Positions 12,807-23,637 of a stretch of DNA of 64,000 bases are shown here, piece after piece; within the stretch, counting starts at the first letter, position 1; every line of letters begins with the position of its first letter. Under the pieces are notes generated by a model. The model saw only the letters and a list, made by a program, of their open reading frames with translations. It was not told where the DNA came from and did not search any database. Source of the stretch: Cellulosimicrobium funkei (GTDB lineage: Bacteria > Actinomycetota > Actinomycetes > Actinomycetales > Cellulomonadaceae); NCBI RefSeq assembly GCF_004519295.1, contig NZ_SOZH01000003.1, positions 248,001 to 312,000 on the forward strand, in the 5' to 3' direction. The position numbers and the translations under genes are program-made.

Positions 12807-13780
12807 CCGGCGCCGTGGTCAACCTGCGCAACCCCGCCGTCGTCGCCCTGGGCGGCGGCCACGGGCTCTCCGCGAGCCTGTCGGCACTGCGGCTCATGTC
12901 CGACCGCCTCACGGCGGTCGTCACCGTCGCCGACGACGGCGGCTCCTCGGGACGCCTGCGCGAGGAGCTCGGCGTCCTGCCGCCGGGAGACCTGCGCATG
13001 GCGCTCGCGGCCCTGTGCGACGACTCCGAGTGGGGCCGCACGTGGAGCGCGCTCCTGCAGCACCGGTTCACGTCGCAGGGCGACCTCGACAACCACGCGG
13101 TGGGCAACCTGCTCATCGTCGCGCTGTGGGAGCTGCTCGACGACCCGGTGGCCGGTCTCGACTGGGTCGGCAAGCTCCTCGGGGCGCGGGGGCGCGTGCT
13201 CCCCATGGCGGCGGTGCCGCTCCGGATCGAGGCGGACGTCTGGGCGGATGGCCGGCTCGAGACGGTCGTCGGGCAGAGCCGCGTCGCGGTCACCCACGAC
13301 CGCATCGAGCAGCTCCGGCTCGTGCCCGCCGACCCGCCCGCGTGCCTGGAGGCGGTGCGGGCCGTCGAGGAGGCGGACTGGGTCGTGCTCGGCCCCGGGT
13401 CGTGGTTCTCGTCGGTGATGCCGCACCTGCTCGTGCCCGAGCTCGCGCGAGCCCTGCACGAGACCTCGGCACGCCGGTGCGTCACGCTCAACCTGTCGAG
13501 CGAGACGGGGGAGACGTTCGGTCTCACCGCGACGGAACACCTGGAGGTGCTGCACAAGCACGCGCCGGAGCTGCGGATCGACGCCGTCGTGGCCGACCCG
13601 TCCGCCGTCGAGGACACCGAGCAGCTCGCGGAGGCCGCGGCGCGCATGGGCGCCCGGCTCCTGCTGCGCCAGGTCCGCCGGGGGGACGGCACGCCGCGGC
13701 ACGACGCGCTGCGCCTCGCGGCCGCCTACCGGGACGTGTTCGACGACGTCCTCGGCGACGTCGGCTCGCCCGCCCGCTGA
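12803..13780 (+). CDS. yvcK: Gluconeogenesis factor YvcK / CofD-like protein
   Basis: CofD-fold protein (325 residues) of the YvcK family, which binds UDP-sugars and is needed for cell-wall integrity on gluconeogenic carbon. Seen: VVALGGGHGLSASLSALR at the N-terminus, VADDGGSSGRLR, PPGDLRMALAAL, and NHAVGNLLIVAL, all diagnostic. The GTG start overlaps the rapZ stop. The rapZ-yvcK-whiA order is conserved in Gram-positive bacteria. Confidence 0.95.
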   Translation: MTGAVVNLRNPAVVALGGGHGLSASLSALRLMSDRLTAVVTVADDGGSSGRLREELGVLPPGDLRMALAALCDDSEWGRTWSALLQHRFTSQGDLDNHAVGNLLIVALWELLDDPVAGLDWVGKLLGARGRVLPMAAVPLRIEADVWADGRLETVVGQSRVAVTHDRIEQLRLVPADPPACLEAVRAVEEADWVVLGPGSWFSSVMPHLLVPELARALHETSARRCVTLNLSSETGETFGLTATEHLEVLHKHAPELRIDAVVADPSAVEDTEQLAEAAARMGARLLLRQVRRGDGTPRHDALRLAAAYRDVFDDVLGDVGSPAR

Positions 13781-13918
13781 GACCTCGACGCCTCCTGCGC
13801 CCCTCGCGGGCGCGTGCGTGAGGGGCCTGGCCCGGGTGCTCGCCGGACACCGCGGGGACCGCCCCCGCGCTCCGGGACGCCGCCGCGACACGCTCCCATC
13901 GGTGGCAGGATGTCCCGC

Positions 13919-14899
13919 ATGGCGCTCACGGCACAGGTGAAGGACGAGCTGGCACGACTGCGGGTGGACAAGACCTCGTGCCGCAAGGCGGAGGTGTCCG
14001 CGATGCTCCGATTCTCCGGCGGCCTGCACCTCATCTCGGGTCGTGTGGTCATCGAGGCCGAGCTCGACACCGCCATCGCCGCGCGCCGCCTCCGGGAGAC
14101 CATCGCGGACGTCTACGGGCACACGAGCGAGCTGATCGTGGTGTCCGCCGGGGGCCTGCGCAAGAGCAGCCGGTACGTCGTGCGGGTCGTGCGCGACGGC
14201 GAGTCCCTGGCCCGTCAGACCGGCCTCCTCGACCAGCGCGGCCGGCCCGTGCGCGGGCTGCCGCCGCAGGTCGTCTCCGGCGGCGTGGAGGAGGCCGAGG
14301 CCGCGTGGCGCGGCGCCTTCCTCGCCCACGGGTCGCTCACGGAGCCCGGGCGCTCGTCGGCCCTCGAGATCACGTGCCCCGGTCCGGAGGCCGCCCTCGC
14401 GCTCGTCGGCGCGGCGCGGCGCCTCGGGGTGTCCGCCAAGTCGCGCGAGGTCCGCGGCATCGACCGCGTGGTGATCCGGGACGGCGACGCGATCAGCGCG
14501 CTCCTGACGCGCCTCGGCGCGCACGAGGCGGTCCTCGTGTGGGAGGAGCGTCGTGCGCGGCGTGAGGTGCGCGGCACGGCGAACCGGCTCGCCAACTTCG
14601 ACGACGCCAACCTGCGTCGATCGGCGCGCGCCGCCGTCGCCGCGGGCGCCCGGGTCGAGCGGGCTTTCGAGATCCTGGGCCCGGACCTGCCGGAGCACCT
14701 CCGCGAGGCGGGCGAGCTGCGTCTCGCGCACAAGCAGGCGTCGCTCGAGGAGCTCGGCCAGCTCGCCGACCCGCCGCTCACCAAGGACGCGGTCGCGGGG
14801 CGCATCCGCCGCCTGCTGTCCACGGCCGACAAGCGCGCGGCCGAGCTCGGCATCCCGGACACGGAGGCAGGGCTGAGCCCCGAGCTGCTCGACCTCTGA
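13919..14899 (+). CDS. whiA: Sporulation/cell-division transcription regulator WhiA
   Basis: DNA-binding protein of 326 residues with an N-terminal LAGLIDADG-homing-endonuclease-like fold (about 20-200) without nuclease function and a C-terminal helix-turn-helix ([21 protein letters not shown]). The start [14 protein letters not shown] matches the family; an in-frame ATG 9 bp earlier (13910) is possible. CAGGAT sits 7 nt before 13919, so a leaderless start is possible, or GCAGG acts as ribosome site. WhiA works with WhiB in Streptomyces division; in non-sporulating relatives it supports growth and division. Confidence 0.96.
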   Translation: MALTAQVKDELARLRVDKTSCRKAEVSAMLRFSGGLHLISGRVVIEAELDTAIAARRLRETIADVYGHTSELIVVSAGGLRKSSRYVVRVVRDGESLARQTGLLDQRGRPVRGLPPQVVSGGVEEAEAAWRGAFLAHGSLTEPGRSSALEITCPGPEAALALVGAARRLGVSAKSREVRGIDRVVIRDGDAISALLTRLGAHEAVLVWEERRARREVRGTANRLANFDDANLRRSARAAVAAGARVERAFEILGPDLPEHLREAGELRLAHKQASLEELGQLADPPLTKDAVAGRIRRLLSTADKRAAELGIPDTEAGLSPELLDL

Positions 14900-16267
<1,368 letters not shown>

Positions 16268-16424
16268 GCCACCTGCTGACGCAGCACAGCCCTGCGTAGC
16301 ACCATGCGTCCGCGTGCGCGTCCCGGCACCGCCCGGTGACGCGCACGCGGACGTCCTCATGTGCGGGCCGGGCCGGCTGCCGGCCGGCGTCCCGCACGAC
16401 GGCGACAGAACCGTAGGAGACCGC

Positions 16425-17624
16425 ATGAAGACCATCGACTCCCTGGGCGACCTGCGCGGCAAGCGCGTCCTCGTCCGCTCCGACTTCAACGTCCCGCTCG
16501 ACGGGACGACCATCACGGACGACGGGCGCATCCGCGCCGCGCTCCCGACGCTGAAGAAGCTGACGGACGCGGGCGCGAAGGTGATCGTCACCGCGCACCT
16601 CGGCCGCCCCAAGGGCGAGCCGGACCCGAAGTACTCCCTCGCGCCCGTCGCGGCCCGCCTGGGCGAGCTGCTCGGCGTGCCGGTGCACCTGGCGCAGGAC
16701 GTCGTCGGCGACTCGGCGCGCGAGACGGTCGCCGCACTCGGCGACGGCGAGGTCGCGCTGCTCGAGAACATCCGGTTCGACCCGCGCGAGACGTCGAAGG
16801 ACGACGCGGAGCGCCAGGCGCTCGCCCGCGACCTCGCGCAGCTCGCGGACGTCTTCGTCTCCGACGGCTTCGGCGTCGTGCACCGCAAGCAGGCGTCGGT
16901 CTACGACGTCGCGCAGGTGCTCCCGTCCGCGGTGGGCGAGCTCGTCCTCAAGGAGGTCGACTCGCTGCGCAAGGCGACGGAGGACCCGCAGCGCCCCTAC
17001 GCGGTCGTGCTCGGCGGCTCGAAGGTCTCCGACAAGCTGGGCGTCATCGCGAACCTGCTCACCAAGGCGGACCGCCTGCTCATCGGCGGCGGCATGGTGT
17101 TCACGTTCCTCGCGGCGAAGGGCTACGGAGTCGGGAAGTCCCTCCTCGAGGAGGACCAGATCGACACGGTCAAGGGCTACCTCGCGGACGCGGAGAAGAA
17201 CGGCGTCGAGATCGTCCTGCCGACGGACATCGTGGTGGCCGACGCGTTCGCCGCGGACTCGCCGCACGAGGTCGTCGCCGCGGACGCGATCCCGGCCGAC
17301 AAGATCGGCCTCGACATCGGCCCCGAGTCGGCCAAGCTCTTCGCGAGCAAGATCGTCGACGCGAAGACCGTCGTCTGGAACGGCCCCGCCGGCGTGTTCG
17401 AGTTCGAGGCGTTCTCGGGCGGGACGCGCGCCGTGGCCCAGGCCCTGGTCGACGCGACGGCGAACGGCGCGTTCACCATCGTCGGCGGCGGCGACTCGGC
17501 CGCCGCGGTCCGCATCCTCGGCTTCGACGAGGCGGGCTTCAGCCACATCTCGACCGGTGGCGGCGCGAGCCTCGAGTTCCTCGAGGGCAAGGACCTGCCG
17601 GGGATCTCCGTCCTCGAGGGCTGA
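16425..17624 (+). CDS. pgk: Phosphoglycerate kinase
   Basis: Transfers phosphate from 1,3-bisphosphoglycerate to ADP; 399 residues. Motifs: RSDFNVPLD at the N-terminus, HLGRPKG, the hinge-region [11 protein letters not shown], and the C-terminal GGGDSAAAV nucleotide loop. 157 bp separate it from gap and 71 bp from tpiA. The latter gap holds a strong hairpin, which may reduce read-through. Confidence 0.98.
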   Translation: MKTIDSLGDLRGKRVLVRSDFNVPLDGTTITDDGRIRAALPTLKKLTDAGAKVIVTAHLGRPKGEPDPKYSLAPVAARLGELLGVPVHLAQDVVGDSARETVAALGDGEVALLENIRFDPRETSKDDAERQALARDLAQLADVFVSDGFGVVHRKQASVYDVAQVLPSAVGELVLKEVDSLRKATEDPQRPYAVVLGGSKVSDKLGVIANLLTKADRLLIGGGMVFTFLAAKGYGVGKSLLEEDQIDTVKGYLADAEKNGVEIVLPTDIVVADAFAADSPHEVVAADAIPADKIGLDIGPESAKLFASKIVDAKTVVWNGPAGVFEFEAFSGGTRAVAQALVDATANGAFTIVGGGDSAAAVRILGFDEAGFSHISTGGGASLEFLEGKDLPGISVLEG

Positions 17625-17641
17625 CCGCCCCCCGTACCCCT

Positions 17642-17671
17642 CCGCGCCGCCCGCTCCCGCGGGCGGCGCGG
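17642..17671 (+). terminator. Perfect 13-bp hairpin between pgk and tpiA
   Basis: CCGCGCCGCCCGC, loop TCCC, GCGGGCGGCGCGG. No T-run follows and tpiA starts 24 bp later, so it is probably a partial attenuator or RNA-stability element. Confidence 0.45.
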
Positions 17672-17695
17672 GCCCCACAGAGAGAAGAAGGACCC

Positions 17696-18493
17696 GTGGC
17701 GAACACCCGCACCCCGCTCATGGCGGGCAACTGGAAGATGAACCTGGACCACCACCAGGCGACCCACACCGTGCAGAAGCTCGCGTGGACCCTGAAGGAC
17801 GCGAAGCACGACTACGCGGCCGTCGAGGTCGCCGTGCTGCCGCCGTTCACCGACCTCCGGTCGGTGCAGACGCTCGTGGACGCGGACAAGCTCGAGCTCA
17901 AGTACGGCGCGCAGGACGTCTCGGCGCACGCCGAGGGCGCGTACACGGGCGAGATCTCGGCGTCGATGCTGGCCAAGCTCGGCGTGAGCTACGTCGCCGT
18001 CGGGCACTCGGAGCGCCGACAGTACCACGGCGAGACCGACGCCCTGGTGAACGAGAAGATCGTCGCCGCCGTGGGTCAGGGCATCGCCCCGATCCTGTGC
18101 GTGGGCGAGGGCCTGGACGTGCGCAGGGCCGGCGAGCAGATCGCCTACACGCTCGCCCAGGTCGAGGGCGCCCTCGCGGGCATCCCCGCCCCCCAGCTCG
18201 CGACGCTCGTCATCGCGTACGAGCCCGTGTGGGCCATCGGCACGGGCGAGGTCGCGACGCCCGAGGACGCCCAGGAGGTCTGCGGTGCGATCCGCGGCGC
18301 CCTCGGCGACCTCTACGACGCGGACCTCGCGAACGCGACGCGCGTCCTGTACGGCGGCTCGGTGAAGTCGTCGAACGTGGCCGCGATCATGGCGCAGCCG
18401 GACGTCGACGGCGCGCTCGTCGGCGGCGCGAGCCTCGACCCCGAGGAGTTCGCGAAGATCGCGCGCTACCAGTCGCACGCGACCGGCGCCTGA
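17696..18493 (+). CDS. tpiA: Triosephosphate isomerase
   Basis: Interconverts dihydroxyacetone phosphate and glyceraldehyde-3-phosphate; 265 residues, TIM barrel. Seen: MAGNWKMN (Lys catalytic), GHSERR (His about 103), [11 protein letters not shown] (Glu about 176) and YGGSVKSSN for phosphate binding. GTG start preceded by AGAAGAAGGA. Confidence 0.98.
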   Translation: MANTRTPLMAGNWKMNLDHHQATHTVQKLAWTLKDAKHDYAAVEVAVLPPFTDLRSVQTLVDADKLELKYGAQDVSAHAEGAYTGEISASMLAKLGVSYVAVGHSERRQYHGETDALVNEKIVAAVGQGIAPILCVGEGLDVRRAGEQIAYTLAQVEGALAGIPAPQLATLVIAYEPVWAIGTGEVATPEDAQEVCGAIRGALGDLYDADLANATRVLYGGSVKSSNVAAIMAQPDVDGALVGGASLDPEEFAKIARYQSHATGA

Positions 18494-18513
18494 CCTCCGC
18501 CTCGCACCCCGCA

Positions 18514-18548
18514 CCGACGGCCCCGGGACCGCATCCTGGGGCCGTCGG
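18514..18548 (+). terminator. Terminator after tpiA
   Basis: A 15-bp stem (CCGACGGCCCCGGGA with TCCTGGGGCCGTCGG, one G-T pair, 5-nt loop) starts 20 nt after the stop. Likely end of the glycolytic transcript. Confidence 0.6.
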
Positions 18549-18701
18549 CCGCCGTCCGGGGACGACGGCGGACGGGGTTGGCCGCGGCGGCCTCGCGTCG
18601 CCTACTCTTGTCCCCTGTGCCGCGGGTCACGCCCGTGCACGACAACCGTGCGGTCGGTCCCGACATCGGTCGGGCCGGCCCTGAGCCTCAAGGACGTACT
18701 C

Positions 18702-18944
18702 GTGGACGTGCTGCGCATCATCCTCCAGATCCTGCTGGTGCTGACCAGCGCCTTCCTCACCCTGCTCGTGCTCATGCACAAGGGGAAGGGCGGCGGCCTC
18801 TCCGACATGTTCGGCGGCGGGATCTCGAGCTCCGTGGGCAGCTCCGGCGTCGCCGAGCGCAACCTCAACCGCATCACCGTGGCGTTCGCCCTCGTCTGGG
18901 CCGTCGTCATCGTGCTCCTGGGTCTCCTCCAGAAGGTCGTCTGA
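18702..18944 (+). CDS. secG: Preprotein translocase subunit SecG
   Basis: Two-helix accessory subunit of the SecYEG channel, 80 residues. Helix 1 (about 5-25), the conserved cytoplasmic loop MHKGKGGGLSDMFGG, and helix 2 (about 58-78) are clear. The GTG at 18702 has AAGGA 7 nt upstream and gives the usual length; the longer in-frame start at 18648 adds an unrelated segment. Confidence 0.94.
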   Translation: MDVLRIILQILLVLTSAFLTLLVLMHKGKGGGLSDMFGGGISSSVGSSGVAERNLNRITVAFALVWAVVIVLLGLLQKVV

Positions 18945-19074
18945 CCGCACGCGCCCACCGGGGCGTCGTCGGGACGGCAGGAGAGTCCGCAGTCGGCAGG
19001 GGGCAAGCCGCGCACGGTCGCGCGGTCCGGGCAGGAACGAGTGCCGACGGCGGCACGGACGGGGGAGAGAGCAC

Positions 19075-19422
19075 GTGGCAGGTGGTAACGCGATCCGAGG
19101 GTCGCGCGTCGGGGCGGGACCGCTCGGGGAGTCCGAGCGCGGCGAGATCGCGCCGCGCTTCTGGGTGTCGTACTGGTGCGCCAACGGCCACGAGACGCGA
19201 CCCAGCTTCTCGTCGGAGGCGGGCATCGAGGCGCCGGAGACCTGGGACTGCCCGCGGTGCGGGTTCCCGGCCGGTCAGGACCAGGAGCACCCGCCGACGC
19301 CGTCGCGCAACGAGCCCTACAAGACGCACCTCGCGTACGTGAAGGAGCGGCGCAGCGACGAGGACGGCGTCGCGATCCTCGACGAGGCGCTCGCCGCGCT
19401 GCGCGCCCGCCGCGGCCGCTGA
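19075..19422 (+). CDS. rbpA: RNA polymerase-binding protein RbpA
   Basis: Actinobacterial essential transcription activator that binds the principal sigma factor and stabilises open complexes; 115 residues. The core has WCANGHETRPSFS and DCPRCGFPAG (zinc-ribbon-like pairs), with the basic/linker and C-terminal sigma-interacting region KTHLAYVKERRSDEDG. GTG start with GGGGGAGAG upstream. Downstream of secG, as commonly seen in Actinobacteria. Confidence 0.96.
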   Translation: MAGGNAIRGSRVGAGPLGESERGEIAPRFWVSYWCANGHETRPSFSSEAGIEAPETWDCPRCGFPAGQDQEHPPTPSRNEPYKTHLAYVKERRSDEDGVAILDEALAALRARRGR

Positions 19423-19450
19423 ACCCCGCCCGGGCGGTACGGGTAGCGGC

Positions 19451-20143
19451 TCAGCCGCGCACGCGCGCGAGCACGAAGCCGTCGTAGCCCTTGGACCCGA
19501 CGGTCTGCACGGCCGTGGCGTCGAGGCGCGGGTCCGCGACGACGCGGTCCGCCATCTCCCGCACGCCGAGCACGTTCGGGTCGGTGCTCGCCGCGTCCGC
19601 GACGGCCCCGCCGCGGACGGTGTTGTCCACGACGAGGAGCGTCCCGGGGCGCGAGAGCCGCAGCGCGAGGTCGAGGTAGACCGGGTTCGAGGGCTTGTCC
19701 GCGTCGACGAACACGAGATCGAACGGCGCGGCGCCGTCCGCGACGAGCCCCCGCAGCGTGTCGGCGGCCGGGCCGACGACGACGTCGACCGTCCCGGAGA
19801 GGCCGGCCGCGGCCAGCGACTCGCGCGCGACGGCGGCGTGCGCCGGGTCGATCTCGCACGTGACGAGCGTGCCGTCGGCGGGCAGGGCCCGGGCGAGCCA
19901 GATCGTCGAGTAGCCGCCCAGGGTGCCGACCTCGAGGATCCGCCGCGCGCCCGACCCGAGCGCGAGGAGCTGCAGCAGCCGGCCCTGGGCGGGGGAGACC
20001 TGGATCTCCGGGAGCCCGGCGTCCCGGGCGCGCGCCGACGCGGCGGCGAGCACGTCGTCCTCGGCCACCAGGGGCGCGAAGTACGCGTCGACGGCGTCCC
20101 ACGTGGCCGCGGGGTCCGCCGGGTGCTCGCCGCCGGTCGTCAC
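19451..20143 (-). CDS. O-methyltransferase (class I SAM, family 3)
   Basis: SAM-dependent methyltransferase of 230 residues related to catechol/caffeoyl-CoA O-methyltransferases. Motif I ILEVGTLGGYST (about 69-80), CEIDP (acidic end of beta 2), FVDADK (metal-binding Asp region, about 145-150) and VVDNTVRGG are visible. The substrate is unknown. Its GTG overlaps the pgl stop by 4 bp, so it is the last gene of the opcA-pgl unit on this strand. Confidence 0.9.
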   Translation of the reverse strand: MTTGGEHPADPAATWDAVDAYFAPLVAEDDVLAAASARARDAGLPEIQVSPAQGRLLQLLALGSGARRILEVGTLGGYSTIWLARALPADGTLVTCEIDPAHAAVARESLAAAGLSGTVDVVVGPAADTLRGLVADGAAPFDLVFVDADKPSNPVYLDLALRLSRPGTLLVVDNTVRGGAVADAASTDPNVLGVREMADRVVADPRLDATAVQTVGSKGYDGFVLARVRG

Positions 20144-20934
20144 GCGCGCCCCTCGTCCGTCTCGGTCGGGGTCCCGGTGCCGGCCGCGGCGACGTCGACG
20201 AGCCACAGCGTGGCCTCCGTCCCCGCGACCGCGGCGGCCGGGGTCTCGCGCACCGGCGCGCCGGCGAGGGCCGACGCCACCGCGGGGGCCTTCTCGGCGC
20301 CCGCCGCGACCACCCACACCTGACGGGCCCGCGCGATCGCCTCGAACGTCAGCGTGACGCGCTCGGGCGGCGGCTTGGGGGAGCCGTGGACGCCCGCCGT
20401 CGGGGTGCCCGTCACGTCGAGCCCGGGGTGGTCGGGGAAGAGCGACGCGACGTGGCCGTCGGGGCCCATGCCGAGCAGCAGGACGTCGAAGGCCGGGACC
20501 TGCTCGCCGTCCGGCGCGTGCTCCGCGAGCGTCGCCGCATACGCGGTCGCCGACTCCTCGGGGGTCGCCGCCGCGCCCGCGGCCGGCATCGGGTGCACGT
20601 TCTCGGGCGGGAGGTGCGGCAGGTGGTCGAGCAGCGCCGCGCGCGCCTGCGTCTCGTTGCGCTCGCCGTCGCCGGACGCGAGGAAGCGCTCGTCGCCCCA
20701 CCACACGTGCACGCCCGACCAGTCGACGGCGTCGCGCGCGGGGTGGCGCGCGAGCGCGGTCAGGCTCGCGATCCCGACGGTCCCACCCGTCAGCACGACG
20801 TGCACGGGCCGGCGGACCGACTGCACGTCGAGCAGGCGGGTCACGAGGCGCGACGCCACCGCCTCGGCGAGCACGCCGGCGTCGGGGTGCACGACGACGA
20901 GGCGCGCCGGGGTGCCCGGCCCCGCGGCGGTCAT
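20140..20934 (-). CDS. pgl: 6-phosphogluconolactonase
   Basis: Hydrolyses 6-phosphogluconolactone in the oxidative pentose phosphate pathway; 264 residues of the NagB/DevB fold. VVLTGGTVGI-type loop, WGDERFL and LLLGMGPDGHVASLFP are the diagnostic motifs. It overlaps opcA by 4 bp (ATGA) and the methyltransferase by 4 bp, consistent with translational coupling. Confidence 0.95.
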   Translation of the reverse strand: MTAAGPGTPARLVVVHPDAGVLAEAVASRLVTRLLDVQSVRRPVHVVLTGGTVGIASLTALARHPARDAVDWSGVHVWWGDERFLASGDGERNETQARAALLDHLPHLPPENVHPMPAAGAAATPEESATAYAATLAEHAPDGEQVPAFDVLLLGMGPDGHVASLFPDHPGLDVTGTPTAGVHGSPKPPPERVTLTFEAIARARQVWVVAAGAEKAPAVASALAGAPVRETPAAAVAGTEATLWLVDVAAAGTGTPTETDEGRA

Positions 20935-21848
20935 GCGCCCACCTTCTGCAGGCCCTTGGTGAGCACCTCGCCGTAGATCTCGTCAGGGTCCAGGCGGCGG
21001 AGCTCCTCGATGAGGGCCTCGCTGAGCGTCCGGATGGGCAGCGCGACGCGGCGGTCGGGCTTGCCCGGCTGGCTGATCGTCACCGTGCGGCCGTCGGGGC
21101 GGTCGAGGACGATCGGGCCGCTCTTGCGCTCGAGGGTCACGCGCGTGATCGCCTCGGCGCCGCGCCGTCGCACCACCTGGGCCGGGCAGCGCAGGCGCGA
21201 GCCCAGCCACGCGGCGAGCAGGTCGAGCGACGTGTGCTTCGCCTGGCCCTCGACGACGACGCTCGTCACCGGCTCGTAGGGCGGCTGGTCGAGCGCCGCG
21301 GCGATGAGGCCGCGCCACAGCGTCACGCGGGCCCACGCGAGGTCGGAGTCGCCCGGTCCGTACGTCTGCGCGAGCTGCGCGAGCGTCGCCTCGGGGTCCT
21401 TCGCGGTGATCGAGTCGGTGATGCGCCGTTGCGCCATGGCGCCGACCGGGTCGTCGTCGGGGGACGCGGGCGGCTGGCCCGGCCACCACACGACGATGGG
21501 CGCGTCGGGCAGCAGGAGCGGCATGACGAGCGTGTCCGCGTGCTCGAGCAGCGGCCCGGCGGTGCGGAGCACGACCACCTCGGACGCGCCCGCGTCGCCG
21601 CCGACGCGGATCTGCGCGTCGAGGTGCGGCGTCGCGCTGCGCCCCGACGGCGCGACGACGATGACGCGGCACGGGTGCTCGCGGCTCGCGTCGTTCGCGG
21701 CCTCGATCGACGTCTCGACGTCGGACTCGCGCGCGATGACGACGAGCGTGAGGACGCGGCCCAGCGCGATCGCGCCGCCCTCGTCGCGCAGGCGCACGAG
21801 GCGCTTGTTCACCGCGTTCGTCGTCGTGTCGGGCAGGTCGATGATCAT
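20931..21848 (-). CDS. opcA: Glucose-6-phosphate dehydrogenase assembly protein OpcA
   Basis: Allosteric/assembly partner of Zwf in cyanobacteria and Actinobacteria; 305 residues. Recognised by family sequence (MIIDLPDTTT, ALGRVLTLVVIA, PIVVWWPGQPP, RCPAQVVRRRGAEAITR) and by position 103 bp after zwf. No catalytic motif is expected. Confidence 0.95.
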   Translation of the reverse strand: MIIDLPDTTTNAVNKRLVRLRDEGGAIALGRVLTLVVIARESDVETSIEAANDASREHPCRVIVVAPSGRSATPHLDAQIRVGGDAGASEVVVLRTAGPLLEHADTLVMPLLLPDAPIVVWWPGQPPASPDDDPVGAMAQRRITDSITAKDPEATLAQLAQTYGPGDSDLAWARVTLWRGLIAAALDQPPYEPVTSVVVEGQAKHTSLDLLAAWLGSRLRCPAQVVRRRGAEAITRVTLERKSGPIVLDRPDGRTVTISQPGKPDRRVALPIRTLSEALIEELRRLDPDEIYGEVLTKGLQKVGA

Positions 21849-21951
21849 CGCGGGGTCCTCGCCGGTCGGAGGGTCGTGCCGCGTACCGGCGCACGACGGG
21901 GTCGGGGGGTCTCTCGGGTGCGCGCGGCCCGCTCGGCGGGCGCCGGCGCGG

Positions 21952-23493
21952 TCACGGGCGCCGCCAGGCGCGGCCGTCGCGCGCGAGCATCGCGTCGGCG
22001 GACTCCGGCCCCCACGTGCCCGACCGGTACGGCTCGGGCTTGCCCTTCACGGCCCAGTGCGCGGTGATCGGGTCGAGGATCTTCCAGGAGAGCTCGACCT
22101 CCTCGCGCGTGGGGAACAGCGGCGGGTCGCCGAGCAGGACGTCGAGGATGAGACGCTCGTACGCCTCCGGCGAGGACTCCGTGAACGCGTGCCCGTAGCC
22201 GAAGTCCATCGTCACGTCGCGGACCTCCATCGCGGTGCCCGGGACCTTGGCGCCGAAGCGCATCGTCACGCCCTCGTCCGGCTGGACGCGGATCACGAGC
22301 GCGTTGTTCCCGAGGTCCGACGCCTGCGAGCTCTCGAACGGCAGGTGCGGGGCCTTCTTGAACACCACGGCGACCTCGGTCACGCGGCGCCCGAGGCGCT
22401 TGCCCGTGCGCAGGTAGAAGGGGACGCCCGCCCAGCGGCGGTTGTCGATGTCGACGCGGATCGCCGCGTACGTCTCCGTGGTGGAGGTGTCGGGGATGCC
22501 GTCCTCCTCGAGGAAGCCGATGACCTCCTCGCCGCCCTGCCAGCCGGCGGCGTACTGCCCGCGGGCGGTGTGCCGGGACAGCTCGCGCGGCAGCCGCACG
22601 GCGGAGAGAGCCTTGATCTTCTCGGCCCGCAGGGAGGGCGCGTCGAACGACACCGGCTCCTCCATCGCGACGAGCGCGAGCAGCTGGAGCAGGTGGTTCT
22701 GGATGACGTCGCGCGCGGCGCCGATGCCGTCGTAGTAGCCGGCGCGGCCCCCGATGCCGATGTCCTCGGCCATCGTGATCTGCACGTGGTCGACGTAGTT
22801 CGCGTTCCAGATGGGCTCGAACATCTGGTTGGCGAAGCGCAGGGCGAGGAGGTTCTGGACCGTCTCCTTGCCGAGGTAGTGGTCGATGCGGAAGACCGAG
22901 TCGGGCGGGAAGACCTCCGACACGACGGCGTCGAGCTCGCGCGCGCTCGCGAGGTCGTGGCCGAACGGCTTCTCGATGACCACGCGGCGCCAGGCGTCCT
23001 CCGCCGAGCGGGACAGCCCCGACTCGGCGAGCTGGCGGCACACGACGGGGAACGCGCTCGGCGGGACCGACAGGTAGAACGCGTGGTTGCCGCCCGTGCC
23101 GCGCTCGGCGTCGAGCGTCTCGACCGTCTCGCGCAGGCGCTCGAACGCCTCGTCGTCGTCGAACGAGCCCTGGACGAACCGGATGCCCTCGGAGAGCTGG
23201 CGCCACGTCGCCTCGCGGAACGGCGTGCGCGCGTGCTCCTTGACGGCGTCGTGCACGACCTGCGCGAAGTCCTGGTCCTCCCAGTCGCGGCGCGCGAAGC
23301 CCGTGAGCGCGAAGCCCGGGGGGAGCAGGCCGCGGTTGGCGAGGTCGTAGACCGCGGGCATGAGCTTCTTGCGGGCGAGGTCGCCCGTGACGCCGAAGAT
23401 GACAAGCCCGCACGGGCCCGCGATCCGGGGCAGGCGCAGGTCGAGGGGGTCGCGCAGAGGGTTGTGCTCTGGCGTGATCTTGGCCGGTCTCAC
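21952..23493 (-). CDS. zwf: Glucose-6-phosphate 1-dehydrogenase
   Basis: First enzyme of the oxidative pentose phosphate pathway, 513 residues. The NADP Rossmann motif VIFGVTGDLARKKL (about 31-44), the active-site RIDHYLGKETVQN (about 196-208) and VIEKPFG are present. GTG start at 23491-23493; no strong ribosome site is seen. Upstream of opcA and pgl on the same strand, forming the usual actinobacterial order. Confidence 0.97.
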   Translation of the reverse strand: MRPAKITPEHNPLRDPLDLRLPRIAGPCGLVIFGVTGDLARKKLMPAVYDLANRGLLPPGFALTGFARRDWEDQDFAQVVHDAVKEHARTPFREATWRQLSEGIRFVQGSFDDDEAFERLRETVETLDAERGTGGNHAFYLSVPPSAFPVVCRQLAESGLSRSAEDAWRRVVIEKPFGHDLASARELDAVVSEVFPPDSVFRIDHYLGKETVQNLLALRFANQMFEPIWNANYVDHVQITMAEDIGIGGRAGYYDGIGAARDVIQNHLLQLLALVAMEEPVSFDAPSLRAEKIKALSAVRLPRELSRHTARGQYAAGWQGGEEVIGFLEEDGIPDTSTTETYAAIRVDIDNRRWAGVPFYLRTGKRLGRRVTEVAVVFKKAPHLPFESSQASDLGNNALVIRVQPDEGVTMRFGAKVPGTAMEVRDVTMDFGYGHAFTESSPEAYERLILDVLLGDPPLFPTREEVELSWKILDPITAHWAVKGKPEPYRSGTWGPESADAMLARDGRAWRRP

Positions 23494-23604
23494 CTGGTGG
23501 CACCGTTCCGTTCGGGGAGGGGTCGGAGGACTGCAGAAGGACTGGGGCGTCTGCGGATCATAGGGGCGTCGCGACGGGGTGCGCCGCCGTTCCCGCAGGT
23601 CGGA

Positions 23605-23630
23605 CGCGCGGCCGGGACGCCGGCCGCGCG
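23605..23630 (-). terminator. Terminator after tal
   Basis: CGCGCGGCCGG, loop GACG, CCGGCCGCGCG, an 11-bp perfect stem 7 nt beyond the tal stop on the minus strand. Confidence 0.55.
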
Positions 23631-23637
23631 CCGGAGG

